The notes beneath the pieces were generated by a model. The model saw only the letters and a list, made by a program, of their open reading frames with translations. It had not been told where the DNA came from and searched no databases. DNA of 8,520 nucleotides, from assembly GCA_001783035.1 (NCBI GenBank), contig MFQK01000053.1, positions 12,047-20,566 on the forward strand, given 5' to 3'. This document shows positions 6,624 to 8,520 of the stretch, in pieces. Position 1 is the first letter of the stretch, and each line of letters opens with the position of its first letter. The translations under genes and the position numbers were made by a program. This DNA is from Candidatus Magasanikbacteria bacterium RIFCSPLOWO2_02_FULL_44_11. GTDB lineage: Bacteria > Patescibacteriota > Patescibacteriia > Magasanikbacterales > GWA2-37-8.

Positions 6624-7279
6624 AAAAAGCCGCGCGCTTAATTTTTATTGGGATTTTTGGGCTATTGTTTTTCGGCGCCTCTCCGGCTTTAGCTGAAGAA
6701 TATTGTTTTTGTTTTGATACTATTTCTAACATCACCTTTGAAAATGTTGACGAACATGATCAAACTATTATTAGAGATATTTGTCGCATTGTTTCAGCGA
6801 ACGATTGCGTTGACGGAAAAAAAATAAGTAATCATAATTTTGATCGTTGCTTGAAGTATCCTGACCAAATTCTTTGTGAAAGAGCTACATATAAATGGGA
6901 TTTGGATCATGAGTCCCAAGTTGGAGCTGCACTTAAGGCTAAATTAGGTATCGAAAGAAAGGAAGGTCAAAGTTCGTTTATTCCTAGCTGTGCTTTTGAT
7001 GATAAATTATCCGATGAATGTAAAGATGTAGGAATATTTATAATTTTGCTTATTAATATCGCAAATTACCTATTTACTATCATCGGCGGTTTGGCTTTAT
7101 TGATTTTTATTTATGGCGGATTTATTTTGATTTTGTCTCAAGGGAGCTCGGAGCAGGTGCAAAAAGGTAAAGATGCTATGTCCGCGGCAGTTATTGGTTT
7201 AGTGGTTGCTTTTTCAGGTTATTTGCTAATTAATTTTTTAGGAGCAGTGATAGACGTAAATGAAAGTTTTAGGTTTTAA
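6620..7279 (+). CDS. TrbC/VirB2-like pilin-family membrane protein with Cys-rich ectodomain (1 of 3)
   Basis: 219 aa. A signal peptide (1-25, ending PALA) precedes an exported domain (26-136) with eight cysteines (29, 31, 55, 63, 77, 86, 124, 134), beginning with a C-F-C motif. The C-terminal part is a two-helix hairpin: helix 1 about 137-171 (IIGGLALLIFIYGGFILILS), polar loop about 172-184 (SEQVQKGKDA), helix 2 about 185-211. This arrangement, with GG..LL.FIYGGF and a charged turn, is that of TrbC/VirB2-type conjugative pilins and the small T4SS-like membrane proteins frequent in Patescibacteria. Ordinary VirB2 proteins are only about 100-120 aa, so the large Cys-rich domain is an addition. 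The ATG overlaps the lipoprotein stop. The fold assignment is good. Whether it polymerises as a pilus is unknown. Confidence 0.75.
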   Translation: MKKAARLIFIGIFGLLFFGASPALAEEYCFCFDTISNITFENVDEHDQTIIRDICRIVSANDCVDGKKISNHNFDRCLKYPDQILCERATYKWDLDHESQVGAALKAKLGIERKEGQSSFIPSCAFDDKLSDECKDVGIFIILLINIANYLFTIIGGLALLIFIYGGFILILSQGSSEQVQKGKDAMSAAVIGLVVAFSGYLLINFLGAVIDVNESFRF

Positions 7280-7280
7280 T

Positions 7281-8045
7281 ATGAAAAAGATATTTTTTTT
7301 CTTATTGTTCATTATAACGGGCGTCTTATCTAGCAGTGGGATCGTTTTTGCAATAACGACATATAAAACGTACACAAGAGATATAATGGATGGAATTAGA
7401 CAATCTATTCAAAATATAAAAAATGATGCTATCAATATTGAAAATCAAAATAAAAACGTCTTAAGTTGTGATTGTAAGATTCAAGTTTTGAACGGAAATA
7501 AATTTGAGGACGACTATTTAAGATTTTATCAAGAAAAAAAAGGTAAAGATTATGAAATTGTCCTTGATGCCAGCGCAAGTATTTCTACTGAAAGGATAAT
7601 GTTGGGGCTGGAGATGGACTATTTGGCTGAAAAATGCTCTCTTACTGTTGCTAAAGAAGATCGTACCATGCCTGATTATATAAAAACCTATTCGTGCGTC
7701 GCTAAAATAAATTTAGATCCGTTTGGAGAGAAGATTGTTGGAAAAAGCGACATCTCTTTGTCGGTCAATAGTCTTAAAGATAGAGCAAGATCGCTTAATG
7801 TTTCAAATTTCAAGAGTGTCCCGGATATGATCAAGCGGGCTATTACGTTATTAATGGCTTTTATGGGCAGTATTTTATTTGCCTTATATATCTATGCCGG
7901 TTTGACTTGGATGACTGCCAACGGTAACGAAGAAAGAATTACTTCCGCGAAAAATATATTGGTATGGTCAACGCTCGGCGTCGCGGTAATGATGGCCAGC
8001 TATGTAATTATTTCGTTTATATTCACCAGTTTGGCCGTTCAATAG
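7281..8045 (+). CDS. TrbC/VirB2-like pilin-family membrane protein with CxC ectodomain (2 of 3)
   Basis: 254 aa from the ATG at 7281, one base after the previous stop. An in-frame ATG at 7260 would add seven residues before an otherwise typical signal peptide, and AGG lies 7 nt before 7281, so 7281 is chosen. The signal peptide (1-24) ends IVFA. The exported domain (25-184) is Lys/Asn-rich with four cysteines: C63-D-C65, C119 and C139. Residues 32-58 look helical. The C-terminal hairpin is helix 1 about 185-209 (LLMAFMGSILFALYIYAGL), loop TANGNEERITSAKN (212-225), helix 2 about 226-250. That loop and hairpin match the TrbC/VirB2-like pattern of the preceding gene. The coding sequence is unusually AT-rich in its first half (13 G+C in 60 at 7381-7440). 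The precise function is unknown. Confidence 0.72.
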   Translation: MKKIFFFLLFIITGVLSSSGIVFAITTYKTYTRDIMDGIRQSIQNIKNDAINIENQNKNVLSCDCKIQVLNGNKFEDDYLRFYQEKKGKDYEIVLDASASISTERIMLGLEMDYLAEKCSLTVAKEDRTMPDYIKTYSCVAKINLDPFGEKIVGKSDISLSVNSLKDRARSLNVSNFKSVPDMIKRAITLLMAFMGSILFALYIYAGLTWMTANGNEERITSAKNILVWSTLGVAVMMASYVIISFIFTSLAVQ

Positions 8046-8046
8046 T

Positions 8047-8520
8047 ATGTCTTTATTTTTTAAACAATTTGTTGTCATTGCTGTCTTAAGCATAGTGTTT
8101 TTCCCCGCCCCCATTTTAGCGGCGGACTGCACCTGTGTCGGAACTTTTACTTTAGGGGTAGTGGCTGGCCAATTTGTTTCAGACGACAATTTTAATCTGG
8201 CGTGTACAAATAATGGAGGTCGGGTAACTGGTTCCGGTATTTGTGACTTCAATACAACAATTACAACAAACCCTAATCTTGCATGTACGGCAGTTGTCGA
8301 TCAATTAACACCGTATGGTACGTTTGATGGTCCTGGATGCGCAAATTCTGCCTCATCTAACAGCCAGCTAAGTACACCAGGATCTCCTGCTGCAGCGCCT
8401 GCCTCGGCAGTAAAGGGTAAAAATTGTCCCGACGGAGTAACTGATCGTATTTGCTTGGAAAATCCATTAGGTACAAAAATAAAGGCAAGCGAAATAATTC
8501 AAACCATAATCAGCGGTGCC
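8047..8520 (+). CDS. Third signal-peptide CxC protein, probable TrbC/VirB2-like, partial (C-terminus off the right edge)
   Basis: An ATG at 8047, one base after the previous stop, opens 158 uninterrupted codons to the edge of the window. The signal peptide (1-25) ends PILA. The exported domain starts ADCTC (C28, C30) and has six more cysteines (53, 66, 80, 98, 127, 136). A Ser/Ala/Pro-rich linker spans about 101-122. The last residues, ICLENPLGTKIKASEIIQTI (135-154), resemble the lead-in that precedes the two-helix hairpin in TrbC/VirB2-like proteins of Patescibacteria, but the hairpin itself would lie outside. Cysteine spacing in its first half is close to that of the gene at 6620. Signal peptide and reading frame are clear. 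Family membership is inferred from context and the CxC motif. Confidence 0.72.
   Translation, partial: MSLFFKQFVVIAVLSIVFFPAPILAADCTCVGTFTLGVVAGQFVSDDNFNLACTNNGGRVTGSGICDFNTTITTNPNLACTAVVDQLTPYGTFDGPGCANSASSNSQLSTPGSPAAAPASAVKGKNCPDGVTDRICLENPLGTKIKASEIIQTIISGA

Noticed and set aside
7260..7280. Upstream start for the second VirB2-like gene
   Set aside because: The ATG at 7281 gives a standard signal peptide and has an AGG 7 nt before it.
1..8520. CRISPR array, insertion sequence or transposase gene
   Set aside because: No regularly spaced direct repeats and no transposase-like protein were found on either strand.

Overview
The window looks like chromosomal DNA of a Candidate Phyla Radiation (Patescibacteria / Parcubacteria-like) bacterium. 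This is an inference from content: multi-domain type IV prepilins of the kind common in those genomes, tandem small TrbC/VirB2-like membrane proteins with signal peptides, tightly packed genes (1-5 nt gaps or ATGA overlaps), almost no Shine-Dalgarno sequences, and a tRNA without an encoded CCA. All genes read cleanly with ordinary stops, including TGA, so there is no sign of UGA recoding. The species cannot be named from the sequence.

Left end (1-436): two minus-strand genes. One is a partial small Cys/His-rich membrane protein that runs off the left edge. The other is tRNA-Leu(UAA). Each has a recognisable promoter. A divergent promoter region (about 355-436) separates them from the plus-strand genes, and the rightward start there appears to be leaderless.

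Middle left (437-4216): a three-gene type IV pilus/pseudopilus cluster. It holds a 597-aa composite minor prepilin with carboxypeptidase-regulatory-like modules, a 203-aa PilW/GspJ-like prepilin, and a 458-aa PilX-like prepilin. All carry a class III leader and one N-terminal membrane helix. They are translationally coupled and probably encode co-assembled minor or tip subunits of a surface filament.

Junction (4215-4315): a 101-nt foldback element with a perfect 19-bp outer stem and two inner hairpins. It contains the last two bases of the upstream stop codon and touches the -35 box of the next promoter.

Right half (4369-8520): a second plus-strand operon. It encodes a GalU-type sugar nucleotidyltransferase, an orphan solute-binding lipoprotein, and three successive signal-peptide proteins. 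Each of the three has a C-x-C motif in its ectodomain, and the two complete ones end in a two-helix TrbC/VirB2-like membrane hairpin. The third runs off the right edge. No ABC permease, ATPase or secretion ATPase lies in the window, so the role of the second operon (envelope sugar metabolism plus a conjugation- or secretion-like pilin set) is inferred only from gene content.
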